Assembly (NCBI RefSeq): GCF_004366795.1
Contig: NZ_SORF01000007.1
Coordinates: 95,963-159,962, forward strand
DNA from: Alicyclobacillus sacchari
GTDB taxonomy: Bacteria; Bacillota; Bacilli; Alicyclobacillales; Alicyclobacillaceae
Length of the DNA stretch: 64,000 nucleotides
Direction of reading: 5' to 3'
Position 1 is the stretch's first letter. Each line of letters opens with the position of its first letter. The position numbers and the translations under genes are program-made. Below, piece by piece: positions 33,880 to 43,633 of the stretch. Under the pieces are notes generated by a model. It was not told the DNA's origin, searched no databases, and worked only from the letters and a program-made list of their open reading frames with translations.

Positions 33880-34764
33880 TTGCTGTTTAAGCGGGCGTAC
33901 GCAAAAATCAACTTGACGTTGGATGTATTGGGCCGTCGTGACGATGGGTATCACGAAGTCGACATGGTCATGCAAAGTATCGATCTGTCGGATCTGGTGT
34001 GGCTGGATAGGCGCCCGGCGGGGGAGGTAACCATCGAAAGCACATCGGCTGCCATTCCTGTTGATGACCGCAACTTGGCTGTGCAAGCAGCGCAGCGGTT
34101 CTTTGAGCATACGGGGACAGCCGCAGGTGTGCACATCCAGCTTGAGAAGCACATTCCGATTGCCGCTGGATTGGCCGGTGGATCAAGTGATGCGGCCGCC
34201 GTTTTGCGCGGGCTGAACGAGCTGTTTGGGACCGGTATGTCGCTTGATGAGCTCGCAGAAATCGGGGCGCGCATTGGTTCGGATGTGCCCTTTTGCATGT
34301 ATGGCGGCACGGCGATTGCGCGGGGGCGCGGCGAACGGTTAACCCGCATCCCCTATCTGCTCCCAATGTTTGCGGTGTTGATTCATCCACGCCTGTTTGT
34401 GTCGACAGCCGAGGTGTATCAGGGTCTCCGGCCGGACGACTTTACAGGCAATCCGGCGAGTGCCGCCATGGTTCGGTGTTTGGCCGAGGAGGACGTACAG
34501 GGAGTGGCTCCTTTGGTTCGCAACGCACTGCAGCGCGTCACGTTCGACATGTATCCAGAGTTACGAGCGCTGGCCGAAAAAGTCGAGGCGGTGACGCACC
34601 ATCCGGTGCACATGTCGGGCAGCGGACCGACTTTGTTTTGCCTCGCCGTGACGTCCGGGCAGGCACAGCGGATGTACAACGCCTTGCGCGGCATCATGAA
34701 AGACGTCTACATATGCCGTTTTGTCGGCGGTGAGGAGGCAGTGGGACAAACTGCCACCGAGTGA
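33880..34764 (+). CDS. ispE: 4-diphosphocytidyl-2-C-methyl-D-erythritol kinase
   Basis: GHMP kinase of the MEP isoprenoid pathway. The 294-residue protein has FKRAYAKINLTLDVLGRRDDGYHE at its start in the usual form, the ATP loop PIAAGLAGGSSDAAA, GSDVPFCMYGGTAIARGRG, and a C-terminal HMSGSGPTLF. TTG 33880 is the start, shortly after GAGGTGGGG, which lies in a hairpin. purR follows after 39 bp, as in B. subtilis. Confidence 0.95.
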   Translation: MLFKRAYAKINLTLDVLGRRDDGYHEVDMVMQSIDLSDLVWLDRRPAGEVTIESTSAAIPVDDRNLAVQAAQRFFEHTGTAAGVHIQLEKHIPIAAGLAGGSSDAAAVLRGLNELFGTGMSLDELAEIGARIGSDVPFCMYGGTAIARGRGERLTRIPYLLPMFAVLIHPRLFVSTAEVYQGLRPDDFTGNPASAAMVRCLAEEDVQGVAPLVRNALQRVTFDMYPELRALAEKVEAVTHHPVHMSGSGPTLFCLAVTSGQAQRMYNALRGIMKDVYICRFVGGEEAVGQTATE

Positions 34765-34803
34765 GATTACGGGAAACGCTGTTTCGCGGAAAGGAGCGTC
34801 GCC

Positions 34804-35610
34804 ATGCAGAGGCAGGAACGTCTGATTCGCCTAACCCAGCGCCTTGTCGAGCAACCTGCGGCGCCGCTTCATGTGACACAACTCGCCGATAGGTGGGGCG
34901 TCGCCAAATCGACGTTGAGCGAGGACATCGCACTCGTTCGTGAGACGTTTGTTGGTGCTGGGACGGGGAACGTCGAGACGATGGCAGGTGTTCAAGGGGG
35001 CGTGCGCTATCGGCCGGTCGTCTCCAATGCCGATGCAGCCGTATTTCTCGCGCAACTTGCGGAGCGCCTTTCCGATCCGGACAGGGTGTTGGCGGGCGAG
35101 TTCGTCTACCTGTCGGACGTTTTGGGAGATCCGGATGTGCTCGATTTCGTCGGGCGGCTTGTCAGTGCGCGCTTCCAAGACAGCGGCGTTAACGTCGTCG
35201 TCACCGTGGAAACCAAGGGCATTACCTTAGCGGCATCGGTAGCTCGCTATCTGCACGTTCCGATTGCGATTGTGCGTCGCGATCAACGTGTGACCGAAGG
35301 GGCCTCCTTGACGACACACTATGTTTCGGGTTCTGCCAAGCGCATTCAAACGATGTCGCTCAGCAAGCGATTGGTGCCAAGTGACGCCCGTGCGCTCATA
35401 GTCGACGACTTCATGCGGGCGGGGGCGACCGCGCGGGCCGTGGCGCAATTGTTGGCCGAGTTCGATGCGGAAGTGGTTGGCACAGCAGTCTTTATGGCGA
35501 CTGCAATGCCCGTGGCAAAGATGGTCGATTCATACGTGGCACTGCTGCAAGTGAACCAAGTCAGTGAAGCTGGTATCGAGGTTTGTCCGTATCCGTTATC
35601 TGAATCATGA
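34804..35610 (+). CDS. purR: Purine operon repressor PurR
   Basis: Represses purine biosynthesis genes; PRPP releases it, and (p)ppGpp can bind the same site. The 268-residue protein has an N-terminal winged helix (RLTQRLVEQPAAPLHVTQ) and a phosphoribosyltransferase-like domain with the PRPP-binding loop LIVDDFMRAGATARA near residue 198. ATG 34804 follows GAAAGGAGC. Position between ispE and ridA is conserved. Confidence 0.95.
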   Translation: MQRQERLIRLTQRLVEQPAAPLHVTQLADRWGVAKSTLSEDIALVRETFVGAGTGNVETMAGVQGGVRYRPVVSNADAAVFLAQLAERLSDPDRVLAGEFVYLSDVLGDPDVLDFVGRLVSARFQDSGVNVVVTVETKGITLAASVARYLHVPIAIVRRDQRVTEGASLTTHYVSGSAKRIQTMSLSKRLVPSDARALIVDDFMRAGATARAVAQLLAEFDAEVVGTAVFMATAMPVAKMVDSYVALLQVNQVSEAGIEVCPYPLSES

Positions 35611-35646
35611 CGACGGGCCCGTAAGCCCTTTTAGGAGGAATGTACG

Positions 35647-36021
35647 ATGGACATCATTCAAACCCATGACGCACCTGCTGCAATCGGCCCCTATTCGCAG
35701 GCTGTGCGTGTTGGCCCGTTTTTGTATACCTCGGGACAAATACCGCTGACCAAGGAAGGCAATCTGGTGGAAGGCGGTATCTCTGAGCAGGTGGCACAGG
35801 TGTTTGCGAATTTGGACGCGGTCCTCAAAGCTGGGGGCGCCACGCGCGAGCAAGTCGTCAAGGCGACTATTTTTATGACCGATCTCGCAGAGTTTCAGGT
35901 CGTCAACGAGGCCTGCGCGAGCTTTTTTGGCGAGCATCGGCCTGCGCGATCAACCGTTCAGGTTGCGGCACTCCCGCGCGGCGCAAGAGTTGAGATCGAA
36001 CTGATTGCGTATCGTGGTTAA
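35647..36021 (+). CDS. ridA: RidA family reactive enamine/imine deaminase (YabJ)
   Basis: Removes reactive 2-aminoacrylate and related intermediates; trimeric. The 124-residue product has the full family pattern: APAAIGPYSQAV, LYTSGQIPL, VVKATIFMTDLAEF, NEACASFF and the conserved Arg in RPARSTVQVAALPRGA. ATG 35647 follows TTAGGAGGA. A small GGGC/GCCC hairpin lies between purR and this gene. Confidence 0.95.
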   Translation: MDIIQTHDAPAAIGPYSQAVRVGPFLYTSGQIPLTKEGNLVEGGISEQVAQVFANLDAVLKAGGATREQVVKATIFMTDLAEFQVVNEACASFFGEHRPARSTVQVAALPRGARVEIELIAYRG

Positions 36022-36066
36022 TTTGCCACATGCACGTAAATTTTTGAATAATGTATGACGTTTGAT

Positions 36067-36096
36067 GCAGGAGTTTACCGCCTCGATGTTGAATTG
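36067..36096 (+). promoter_or_regulatory. Sigma-H-type promoter of spoVG
   Basis: GCAGGAGTT (36067-36075), 12-bp spacer, GTTGAATTG (36088-36096), matching RNAGGAWWW and RNNGAATWW with single deviations. spoVG is the classic sigma-H gene in B. subtilis. Confidence 0.75.
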
Positions 36097-36144
36097 GTGG
36101 TTTAGGTAGAACTGACCAATCGCGACATCAGGGTGGTGAAAAGG

Positions 36145-36456
36145 GTGCAAATCACCGATGTAAGGCTTCGCAAGGTTGCGACAGAAGGCCGTATGAAGGC
36201 GATTGCTTCTATTACCATTGATAGCGAATTCGTGGTGCACGATATTCGAATTATTGATGGGAACAATGGGATGTTCGTTGCGATGCCGAGTAAAAAGACA
36301 CCAGACGGCGAATTCAGGGATATCGCGCATCCCATCTCTGCATCGACACGTCAAAAAATTCAACAAGCAGTCCTCGATGCGTATTTCCGTGATGCGCAAC
36401 AGTCCGGCGCAGTGATCCAACCGGAAGAGCAAGTGGTCGGTGAATCGACCGGGTGA
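36145..36456 (+). CDS. spoVG: Regulator SpoVG
   Basis: Small nucleic-acid-binding regulator affecting septation, cortex and virulence genes in Firmicutes. The 103-residue protein has the near-invariant core [47 protein letters not shown] and [11 protein letters not shown] 36145 aligns with the canonical N-terminus and lies after GGGTGGTG; the frame has two further GTG codons upstream. A sigma-H-type promoter precedes it and a strong terminator follows. Confidence 0.96.
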   Translation: MQITDVRLRKVATEGRMKAIASITIDSEFVVHDIRIIDGNNGMFVAMPSKKTPDGEFRDIAHPISASTRQKIQQAVLDAYFRDAQQSGAVIQPEEQVVGESTG

Positions 36457-36518
36457 AGCACATCCCTAGGACGGGACGGGCTTCTTTTCGAACAACTTCT
36501 GAATCTTGTTTGAAAAGT

Positions 36519-36543
36519 CCCTGGCAAATGCCAGGGCTTTTTT
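36519..36543 (+). terminator. Intrinsic terminator of spoVG
   Basis: CCCTGGC/GCCAGGG with AAAT loop, then a run of six T. Confidence 0.92.
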
Positions 36544-36651
36544 GTCTACAGAGGCGTTTCAAATTGAAATCGGAAATGTCCTTCGGGTACACTGGGTTTC
36601 GACAACATGAGTCAAGATCCGCAGTGTTTACGTTTTGTGGGGGAGATCCGA

Positions 36652-38064
36652 ATGACGAGAAGTGCCATCGTGTTGGCCGCTGGCCATGGCACACGCATGA
36701 AATCGCAGACACATAAAGTGTTGCATCCGGTCTGCGGAAAACCGATGATTCACCATATTCTCGACACACTGGAAGAGGTGGGCGTCGACCAAATTGTCGT
36801 TGTCGTCGGTCAGCAGCGGGAACGCGTGGCGGCAGCGGTCGCTGGGCGTGCGGATATCGCGGTGCAAGCGGCCCAGCTCGGCACGGGCGACGCCGTCAAG
36901 GCGGCTCTTTCCACATTGCGTTCGGATACAGATACGGTGGTCGTGTTGTATGGCGATGCGCCACTCATCCGCCCGCAAACCATCGCAAGCATGTTTGAGG
37001 CGCGAGAAACGAGTGATGCGGCGGCCGTCGTGTTAACGGCTTCTGTTCCCGATCCAACGGGTTTGGGGCGCGTGTTTCTCGACGGCGAGGGCGGTGTACT
37101 TCGCATCGTCGAAGAAAAGGACGCGTCTCCCGAAGAACGGCAGCATCGGTTGATCAACACAGGGATTTACGCATATCGCCGCGATGCCCTTAAATCGTCG
37201 GTGGGTCGGCTCAAGGCCGACAACGCCCAGCGCGAATATTACTTGACGGACACGCTTGCCATCCTGAGATCCGGCGGTGAACGCGTGATCGCCCGGACGG
37301 TCGAGGATCCCTTGGAAATTGCCAGCGTGAACGATCGCGCGCAACTTGCGCAGGTTGAACAGATTTGTCGCAGCAACATTGCCAGGCGGTGGATGCGCGA
37401 AGGTGTAACCATTGTCGATCCGAATCATACCTATATTGACGCCGACGTTGTCCTCGCCCCGGATGTTACACTGTTGCCCGGGACATTGCTCAGCGGTCGC
37501 ACCATCGTTCGTGAAGGAGCCGTGATTGGTCCGCATACCCGACTCGTCGATACGCGGGTCGAGGCGGGCGCTGTGGTACAGAATGCGGTTGCGGTGGAGA
37601 GTGAAATCGGCGAGCAGGCTCAGGTTGGACCGTTTGCCTATCTGCGACCGGGTTCACGGGTCGGTAAGCGCGTAAAGATTGGCGATTTCGTCGAAGTCAA
37701 AAACAGCCGGATTGGCGATGATACGAAGGTGAGTCACCTGGCTTACGTCGGCGATGCGGACGTTGGCAGCCATGTGAATGTCGGTTGTGGCGTCATCACC
37801 GTCAATTACGACGGCGAACGCAAACATCGGACGGTAATTGGCGACAACAGTTTTGTCGGATCTAACGTCAATCTCATCGCACCGCTCGCCATTGGCGAGG
37901 GAGCGTATATCACGGCCGGATCGACCGTCACGGATGACGTAGGGGATGACGCATTTGTCATCGCCCGCGTGCCGCAAACGACCAAGCCGAACTATGTGCG
38001 AGCTTGGAAAGCGCGCAAACAGAACCAGAATCTCGTGAAAGGCGGGGACGATAGTGGCCATTGA
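36652..38064 (+). CDS. glmU: Bifunctional GlmU (uridyltransferase/acetyltransferase)
   Basis: Makes UDP-GlcNAc from GlcN-1-P in two steps. The 470-residue protein has the N-terminal pyrophosphorylase motif [19 protein letters not shown] and [12 protein letters not shown], and the left-handed beta-helix acetyltransferase (about residues 250-455) with [20 protein letters not shown] and [16 protein letters not shown] 36652 follows GGGGGAGA. The end overlaps prs by 11 bp. Confidence 0.97.
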   Translation: MTRSAIVLAAGHGTRMKSQTHKVLHPVCGKPMIHHILDTLEEVGVDQIVVVVGQQRERVAAAVAGRADIAVQAAQLGTGDAVKAALSTLRSDTDTVVVLYGDAPLIRPQTIASMFEARETSDAAAVVLTASVPDPTGLGRVFLDGEGGVLRIVEEKDASPEERQHRLINTGIYAYRRDALKSSVGRLKADNAQREYYLTDTLAILRSGGERVIARTVEDPLEIASVNDRAQLAQVEQICRSNIARRWMREGVTIVDPNHTYIDADVVLAPDVTLLPGTLLSGRTIVREGAVIGPHTRLVDTRVEAGAVVQNAVAVESEIGEQAQVGPFAYLRPGSRVGKRVKIGDFVEVKNSRIGDDTKVSHLAYVGDADVGSHVNVGCGVITVNYDGERKHRTVIGDNSFVGSNVNLIAPLAIGEGAYITAGSTVTDDVGDDAFVIARVPQTTKPNYVRAWKARKQNQNLVKGGDDSGH

Positions 38065-38998
38065 CAGCGACTTGAAGCTTGTCACGGGAAACGCCAATCC
38101 AGCCTTGGCACAGGAAATTGCCGACTACATTGGCGTCTCTTTGGCCGAGTGCAAGGTCAGCCGCTTCAAAGACGGCGAAGTGCAGATCAAGCTGGGCGAG
38201 AGCGTTCGCGGTAGCAACGTGTTCATCATTCAACCGACGAGCGCGCCGGTCAATGAGCACCTGATGGAGTTGTTGATTTTGATCGACGCCGTCAAGCGGG
38301 CGTCGGCTCGAACCATCAACGTCGTCATTCCGTATTATGGATATGCGCGCCAGGATCGCAAGGCAAGGGCTCGCGATCCGATCACGGCGAAATTGGTCGC
38401 GAACCTGCTCGAGACAGCAGGGGCGTCCCGCGTCATCTGCATGGACTTGCACGCAGGCCAAATTCAAGGCTTCTTCGATATCCCGCTGGATCATCTGATC
38501 GGCATGCCGATTTTGGCCGATTATTTTCTGGACAAGCAACTCGATAACCCGGTCGTCGTATCGCCAGATATGGGCGGCGTGACGCGGGCGCGAGCCTTCG
38601 CTGAGCGGCTGGGGGCACCCTTGGCCATCATTGATAAGCGGCGCCCCGAAGTCAACGAGGCAAAAGTGATGAATATCATCGGCGACATTGAGGGCAAGAC
38701 CGCCATTCTCATCGACGACATGATCGACACCGCCGGAACCATCTCCGCCGGCGCCAGCGAGTTGTTGGCGCGGGGCGCGAAAGGCGTGTACGCCTGTTGC
38801 ATTCACCCGGTATTGTCTGGCGCCGGGGTTGAGCGCATCGCGAAGTCCGAGATCCAGGAGGTCGTGGTCACCAACACCATTGCTCTGCCGGAGCACAAGC
38901 GGATCGATAAAATTCGCGTGTTGTCTGTCGCCGAGTTGATTGCGGAAGCCATCATCCGCGTGCACACGCAGCGCTCTATCAGTCAACTGTTCGACTGA
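38054..38998 (+). CDS. prs: Ribose-phosphate pyrophosphokinase
   Basis: Makes PRPP from ribose-5-phosphate and ATP; PRPP also signals to PurR. The 314-residue product has [34 protein letters not shown], the divalent-metal motif [15 protein letters not shown] and the PRPP loop [16 protein letters not shown] 38054 lies in the end of glmU. In B. subtilis ctc follows; here pth is next. Confidence 0.97.
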   Translation: MAIDSDLKLVTGNANPALAQEIADYIGVSLAECKVSRFKDGEVQIKLGESVRGSNVFIIQPTSAPVNEHLMELLILIDAVKRASARTINVVIPYYGYARQDRKARARDPITAKLVANLLETAGASRVICMDLHAGQIQGFFDIPLDHLIGMPILADYFLDKQLDNPVVVSPDMGGVTRARAFAERLGAPLAIIDKRRPEVNEAKVMNIIGDIEGKTAILIDDMIDTAGTISAGASELLARGAKGVYACCIHPVLSGAGVERIAKSEIQEVVVTNTIALPEHKRIDKIRVLSVAELIAEAIIRVHTQRSISQLFD

Positions 38999-39027
38999 GC
39001 GCGGTCGCCACAGGAGGATACAGTCTT

Positions 39028-39600
39028 TTGAAAGCAATCATTGGGCTTGGCAACCCAGGCTTCAAATACGAGCGTACCCGGCACAACGTCGGCTTTTGGG
39101 CGATTGATCGCGCCGCCCAAAAGCTCGGCGTCGTTGTCGATCGCGCCAAATTCCAGTCGCTCATTGGCGAAGCGCGGGTTGCGGGCGAACCGGTTCTGCT
39201 CGTGAAACCGCAGACGTATATGAACGTAAGTGGAGTTGCGGCTGCTGAAATTGCACGCTTCTATAAACTGGACGTTGAGCAGGACATCTTGGTGATGTAC
39301 GACGACATGGATTTTCTGCCGGGCCAACTCAAGTTGCGCGCCCGCGGTTCGGCGGGCGGACACAACGGTGTGAAGTCGCTGATACAGTCGTTGGGAACGG
39401 ATTCGTTTTGCCGTATCCGCATCGGCATCGGGCGTCCACCGGCCGGCTCGGACATCATTCCCTATGTCCTTGGCACCTTTCCCGAAGCGGAGCGCGTACG
39501 GGTCGAAAAGGCGGCCGAGGCAGCTGGGGATGCGGCGGTGTATGCCGTTGAGCACGGTTTTGAACAGGCGATGAACAAATTTAACCGCGTCTCGTTTTAG
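39028..39600 (+). CDS. pth: Peptidyl-tRNA hydrolase
   Basis: Recycles peptidyl-tRNA. 190 residues with IIGLGNPGFKYERTRHNVGF (catalytic His in the RHN motif), KPQTYMNVSG, YDDMDFLPGQLKLR and GSAGGHNGVKSLI. TTG 39028 follows AGGAGG. The gene for general stress/ribosomal protein Ctc, normally between prs and pth, is absent. Confidence 0.96.
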   Translation: MKAIIGLGNPGFKYERTRHNVGFWAIDRAAQKLGVVVDRAKFQSLIGEARVAGEPVLLVKPQTYMNVSGVAAAEIARFYKLDVEQDILVMYDDMDFLPGQLKLRARGSAGGHNGVKSLIQSLGTDSFCRIRIGIGRPPAGSDIIPYVLGTFPEAERVRVEKAAEAAGDAAVYAVEHGFEQAMNKFNRVSF

Positions 39601-39636
39601 AGGGATTGGCTTGTTCATGCAATTTTGGCTTGTGAC

Positions 39637-39666
39637 GTATGTCCATTTTGTTCTACCCCCATACTA
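39637..39666 (+). promoter_or_regulatory. Sigma-F/G-type promoter of fin
   Basis: GTATG at 39637-39641, 18-bp spacer, CATACTA at 39660-39666; both match forespore sigma consensus (GHATR, CATNHTA). fin is forespore-expressed in B. subtilis. Confidence 0.65.
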
Positions 39667-39697
39667 GTGGCAGACATCGTTGTCGGGGGTGGCGCAG

Positions 39698-39937
39698 ATG
39701 CGCTTTGAATACGTATGCCGGTATTGTAAGCAGCCGGTCGGCGTCGTTGATCACGAAGCTTGGTCATATGCCGACGCAGTTTCACGGCTTGGGTTGCACC
39801 ATTTGGATGTTGAACATCAGCGCGACGTGATTCATGCGGGCCCGGACAAGTATGAGATTCAAACCGTTTGCGACGCCTGCGAACAAGCGGTTGCTATGCA
39901 TCCAGAGCTCTTGATAGAGGGCAGCATCATTCAATAG
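39698..39937 (+). CDS. fin: Anti-sigma-F factor Fin (YabK)
   Basis: Small zinc protein that inhibits sigma-F and aids the switch to sigma-G. 79 residues with the N-terminal YVCRYCKQPVG and a second CDACEQAVAMHPE, the four cysteines of the Fin family. ATG 39698 follows GGGGGTGG at 5 bp. It lies between pth and mfd, as in B. subtilis, with its own forespore-type promoter. Confidence 0.92.
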   Translation: MRFEYVCRYCKQPVGVVDHEAWSYADAVSRLGLHHLDVEHQRDVIHAGPDKYEIQTVCDACEQAVAMHPELLIEGSIIQ

Positions 39938-39973
39938 ATCCAGATCTGTGCGCGGACTGGGAGGGGGAGTAGC

Positions 39974-42900
39974 GTGAAAGGTCTCGTCCAACTCATGGCT
40001 GCTGATGACGCGCTACAAGCGTTGGCCGGCGGGATGGGGCCACGGCGCAACGACGCACTCGTCACGGGTGTGACGGGCGCGGCTCGCCAACTGACGATGG
40101 CCGCGCTGTACGCATTGCGCAATGCCCGTGGGCCTGAGTCGATGGTCGTGGTGACGCATACGGCGAGTCAGGCGCAAACTATTTGGGAAGACCTAAAAGA
40201 ATATCTTCCAGATGCGCGCGTTTATCTGTTCCCAGAGCGCGAAAACGCTTTGGTCGACTATATCGCAGCTTCAACCGACGTGATGTCGGATCGGTTGCAC
40301 GTCATGGAGGCCCTCGTTGCGGAGGGCCCTGTTGTCGTGATCACAACGCTTTTGGCCGCGTGGCAGCCTATCACGAAGCGCAGTCAGTTTATCCAAACGC
40401 TGGTTCACCTCGAGGTTGGGGCCGATCAGCCGCTTGACGCTGTCTCGGAGCAATTGCTAAAAGGCGGCTACGAACGCGTGGACTTGGTTGAGAGTCGCGG
40501 ACAGTTCAGCGTTCGCGGCGGCATTTTGGATGTCTTTCCGATGGCGGCTACACAGCCCTATCGAATCGAGTGGTTTGACACCGAGATCGACTCGATTCGC
40601 ACATTCGATCCCGAAACACAGCGTTCCCTTGAGAAGTTGAACGAAGTATCTTTTGGCCCTGCCATCGACCTGGCAGTTCCTGCTGGTGTCGCGGCCGAGG
40701 TGGGGGAACGCGTCGCTGAACACTTGGAGTCCCGCGTGCGGACGACCACGGATGCGGATGTGCGCGATCGCCTGCAGACGACAATTGGTGCGGACCTGCG
40801 CAAATTGCAGAGCGGTCAGGCATTTCCAGGGCTAGCCCGCTACCGCAAGCTGCTTGATGGGCACGTCGACACGCTGTTCGATCACGTCACTGGTCCGACG
40901 TTTGTCTGCCTCGACGAGACCTCGCGCTTGCTCGAGCGCGCGCAGGCTCTCGAAAAGGAGTTCAACGAGTGGCTGTCAGGAGCACTCATGCGAGGCGAAG
41001 TGTTATCTGGGACCGTCGAGGCCATCGACTATGACGCGAAGATTGCAGAATTGTCGAAAGCGAAGGTGCACTTTTCGACGTTCACCCGCAGCCAGGCCGG
41101 CGCACGCTTTGGGCAGGTAGTCAATCTAACGACACGAAGCATGCAGAACTTCCACGGCCAGATGAACGTCTTGAAGGCGGAGGTCGCACGTTGGCAACAC
41201 GCCGGGATGAACGTCGTGTTTGCGGCCGCGACCAAGGAGCGGGCGGAGCACCTCGCGCGGGTGTTGGACGATTACCGGATCGACGCGGACGAAGCGGAGT
41301 CGTTCACGCCGGGTGCAAAGGTGCCGCAGATTGTCGTCGCGAACCTGTCGAGTGGCTTTGAATTGCCGATGCAGCATATCGCCCTCATCGTCGAGACCGA
41401 GGTGTTTACTGCCAAGCGCAAGCATCGGCGCACGCGGTCAAACGTCTCAGACGCCGAGCGAATTAAAAGCTATCAGGAATTGAATGTCGGCGACTATGTC
41501 GTCCATGTCAATCATGGCATTGGCAAGTATATGGGCATCAAAACGCTCGAAGTCGAGGGGCGGCACAACGATTATTTGTATTTGAGTTACGCGGGCAACG
41601 ACAGCTTGTACGTGCCGGTCGATCAAATCGATCAAATTCAACGCTACGTCGGTTCTGGTGAAAAGGAACCCAAACTGCACCATCTCGGCAGCGGCGAATG
41701 GCAGAAGGTCAAGCATCGCGTGAGCAAGACGGTCAAGGACATCGCGGCCGATCTCGTCAAGCTCTATGCGCAGCGCGAGGCGACGCCAGGACACGCATTC
41801 TCGCCGGATACGCCGTGGCAAGCCGATTTTGAGAACATGTTTCCGTACGAGGAGACTCCGGATCAACTGCGCGCGATTGCGGATATCAAGCGCGACATGG
41901 AGCGGGCAAGGCCGATGGATAGGCTGTTGTGCGGAGACGTCGGATACGGCAAGACGGAAGTCGCAGTGCGGGCTGCCTTCAAAGCCGTCATGGATGGCAA
42001 GCAGGTGGCCGTGCTCGTGCCAACAACCGTGTTGGCGCAACAGCACTATGAGACATTTAAAGAGCGGTTTGCCGGGTTTCCGGTGACCATCGATATGTTG
42101 AGCAGGTTTCGCTCGCGCAAAGAGTCGCAGGCTTGTGTCAAGGGGTTGCAGGACGGCTCCGTCGACATCGTGATCGGAACCCATCGACTGTTGCAAAAGT
42201 CGGTTCAATTTAAGGATCTGGGACTTCTCATCGTCGACGAAGAACAGCGCTTTGGCGTGACGCACAAGGAACGGCTCAAGCAGTTGCGCGCCAATGTCGA
42301 CTGCCTTACCTTGACTGCGACACCTATTCCACGGACATTGCACATGTCGATGATGGGCGTGCGCGATTTGTCCGTGATCGAGACGCCGCCAGAAAATCGC
42401 TTTCCTGTGCAAACGTATGTTGTCGAGTACAATGAGGGGCTGATACGGGAGGCGTTGGAGCGCGAACTTGGGCGGGGCGGTCAGGTGTATTTCGTCTATA
42501 ACCAGGTTCACAACATTCACCGCATGGCCGAACGGGTACAGGAGATGGCGCCGGACGCCCGCGTGACTGTTGCCCACGGGCAGATGCAGGAGGCGGAGCT
42601 CGAGCGCGTAATGCTCGACTTCCTGGAAGGCGAGATCGACATTCTCGTCACGACCACCATTATCGAGACTGGTCTGGACATTTCAAACGTCAATACGTTA
42701 ATTGTTTACGATGCCGATAAGTTCGGGCTTTCTCAGCTGTATCAATTGCGCGGCCGCGTGGGCCGTTCGAATCGAATTGCCTATGCGTATTTCACGTACC
42801 AGCGGGATAAGGTGCTGACTGAGGTCGCGGAAAAGCGGCTATCCGCCATCAAGGAATTCACCGAACTTGGCAGCGGCTTTAAAATTGCCATGCGCGATTT

Positions 42901-43525
42901 GTCCATTCGCGGCGCGGGTAACCTGCTCGGTGCGGAACAACATGGATTTATCAATTCTGTCGGCTTTGATATGTACACCGAGATGCTGGCGCAGGCGGTT
43001 CGCGAATTGCGTGGAGAAAAAGTGGCACAAGGCGTCGAACCGACGATCGATCTGCCGGTTGAAGCTTATATTCCGGATACCTATATCTCCGATTCCGCGC
43101 AGAAAATTGCCATGTATAAACGTTTCCGTGGGGTTCAGACATTGATGGAGGCGGACGATCTCGAAGAAGAGCTGGAGGATCGCTATGGCGACCTGCCAAA
43201 AGAGGTGCGCAATCTTCTCAATGTCACGCGCCTAAAGAGCCTCGCCGCCAGCTCCGGCGTCGATCAAATCTCTGTGCATGGGGCGGAGACGGCCGTTCGC
43301 TTTGGCAACGATGAGTCGCGCCCCGTGGACTACAGCAAAGCGTTGGCGATGGCGATGAAGCATCACGGGCAGCCGACCAGCCGACCCAACGGTCTTTTCT
43401 TCGTGGCGTTCCGCACAAAGGGTATGCCTGGAGAAGAGATTTTGAACAAGCTTACCGCATTTTTGCGCGATTATCTGGAGATGGTTCGCCAGTCCAAAGC
43501 GCAGGAGGAAGTGGCCGGCGTTTAA
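39974..43525 (+). CDS. mfd: Transcription-repair coupling factor Mfd
   Basis: Removes stalled RNA polymerase and recruits UvrA. The 1183-residue protein has the UvrB-like N-terminal module (about 1-350), the RNAP-interacting domain (ELNVGDYVVHVNHGIGKY near 500), helicase motifs (GDVGYGKTEVA near 654-664, IVDEEQRFG, TATPIPRTL, and QLRGRVGRS) and the C-terminal TRCF domain. GTG 39974 follows GAGGGGG. Intact, with normal family length. Confidence 0.97.
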   Translation: MKGLVQLMAADDALQALAGGMGPRRNDALVTGVTGAARQLTMAALYALRNARGPESMVVVTHTASQAQTIWEDLKEYLPDARVYLFPERENALVDYIAASTDVMSDRLHVMEALVAEGPVVVITTLLAAWQPITKRSQFIQTLVHLEVGADQPLDAVSEQLLKGGYERVDLVESRGQFSVRGGILDVFPMAATQPYRIEWFDTEIDSIRTFDPETQRSLEKLNEVSFGPAIDLAVPAGVAAEVGERVAEHLESRVRTTTDADVRDRLQTTIGADLRKLQSGQAFPGLARYRKLLDGHVDTLFDHVTGPTFVCLDETSRLLERAQALEKEFNEWLSGALMRGEVLSGTVEAIDYDAKIAELSKAKVHFSTFTRSQAGARFGQVVNLTTRSMQNFHGQMNVLKAEVARWQHAGMNVVFAAATKERAEHLARVLDDYRIDADEAESFTPGAKVPQIVVANLSSGFELPMQHIALIVETEVFTAKRKHRRTRSNVSDAERIKSYQELNVGDYVVHVNHGIGKYMGIKTLEVEGRHNDYLYLSYAGNDSLYVPVDQIDQIQRYVGSGEKEPKLHHLGSGEWQKVKHRVSKTVKDIAADLVKLYAQREATPGHAFSPDTPWQADFENMFPYEETPDQLRAIADIKRDMERARPMDRLLCGDVGYGKTEVAVRAAFKAVMDGKQVAVLVPTTVLAQQHYETFKERFAGFPVTIDMLSRFRSRKESQACVKGLQDGSVDIVIGTHRLLQKSVQFKDLGLLIVDEEQRFGVTHKERLKQLRANVDCLTLTATPIPRTLHMSMMGVRDLSVIETPPENRFPVQTYVVEYNEGLIREALERELGRGGQVYFVYNQVHNIHRMAERVQEMAPDARVTVAHGQMQEAELERVMLDFLEGEIDILVTTTIIETGLDISNVNTLIVYDADKFGLSQLYQLRGRVGRSNRIAYAYFTYQRDKVLTEVAEKRLSAIKEFTELGSGFKIAMRDLSIRGAGNLLGAEQHGFINSVGFDMYTEMLAQAVRELRGEKVAQGVEPTIDLPVEAYIPDTYISDSAQKIAMYKRFRGVQTLMEADDLEEELEDRYGDLPKEVRNLLNVTRLKSLAASSGVDQISVHGAETAVRFGNDESRPVDYSKALAMAMKHHGQPTSRPNGLFFVAFRTKGMPGEEILNKLTAFLRDYLEMVRQSKAQEEVAGV

Positions 43526-43549
43526 CGACAACCCTCATGCTTCCTTGGT

Positions 43550-43579
43550 GCATAGAGGATCATATGGTGTCACATAATA
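43550..43579 (+). promoter_or_regulatory. Sigma-G-type promoter of spoVT
   Basis: GCATA at 43550-43554, 18-bp spacer, CATAATA at 43573-43579, an exact fit to GHATR-N18-CATNHTA. spoVT is sigma-G dependent in B. subtilis. Confidence 0.75.
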
Positions 43580-43633
43580 CAGTCACGTCAGACATCCGTT
43601 GCACCAAACTTCATGAGGGTGAGGGATCATTTC

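Noticed and set aside
37958..39037. 359-codon reverse frame opposite prs
   Set aside because: Antisense of a highly conserved gene; its residues mirror codon bias and show no domain.
41447..42577. 376-codon reverse frame inside mfd
   Set aside because: Shadow frame; mfd is intact with all helicase motifs.
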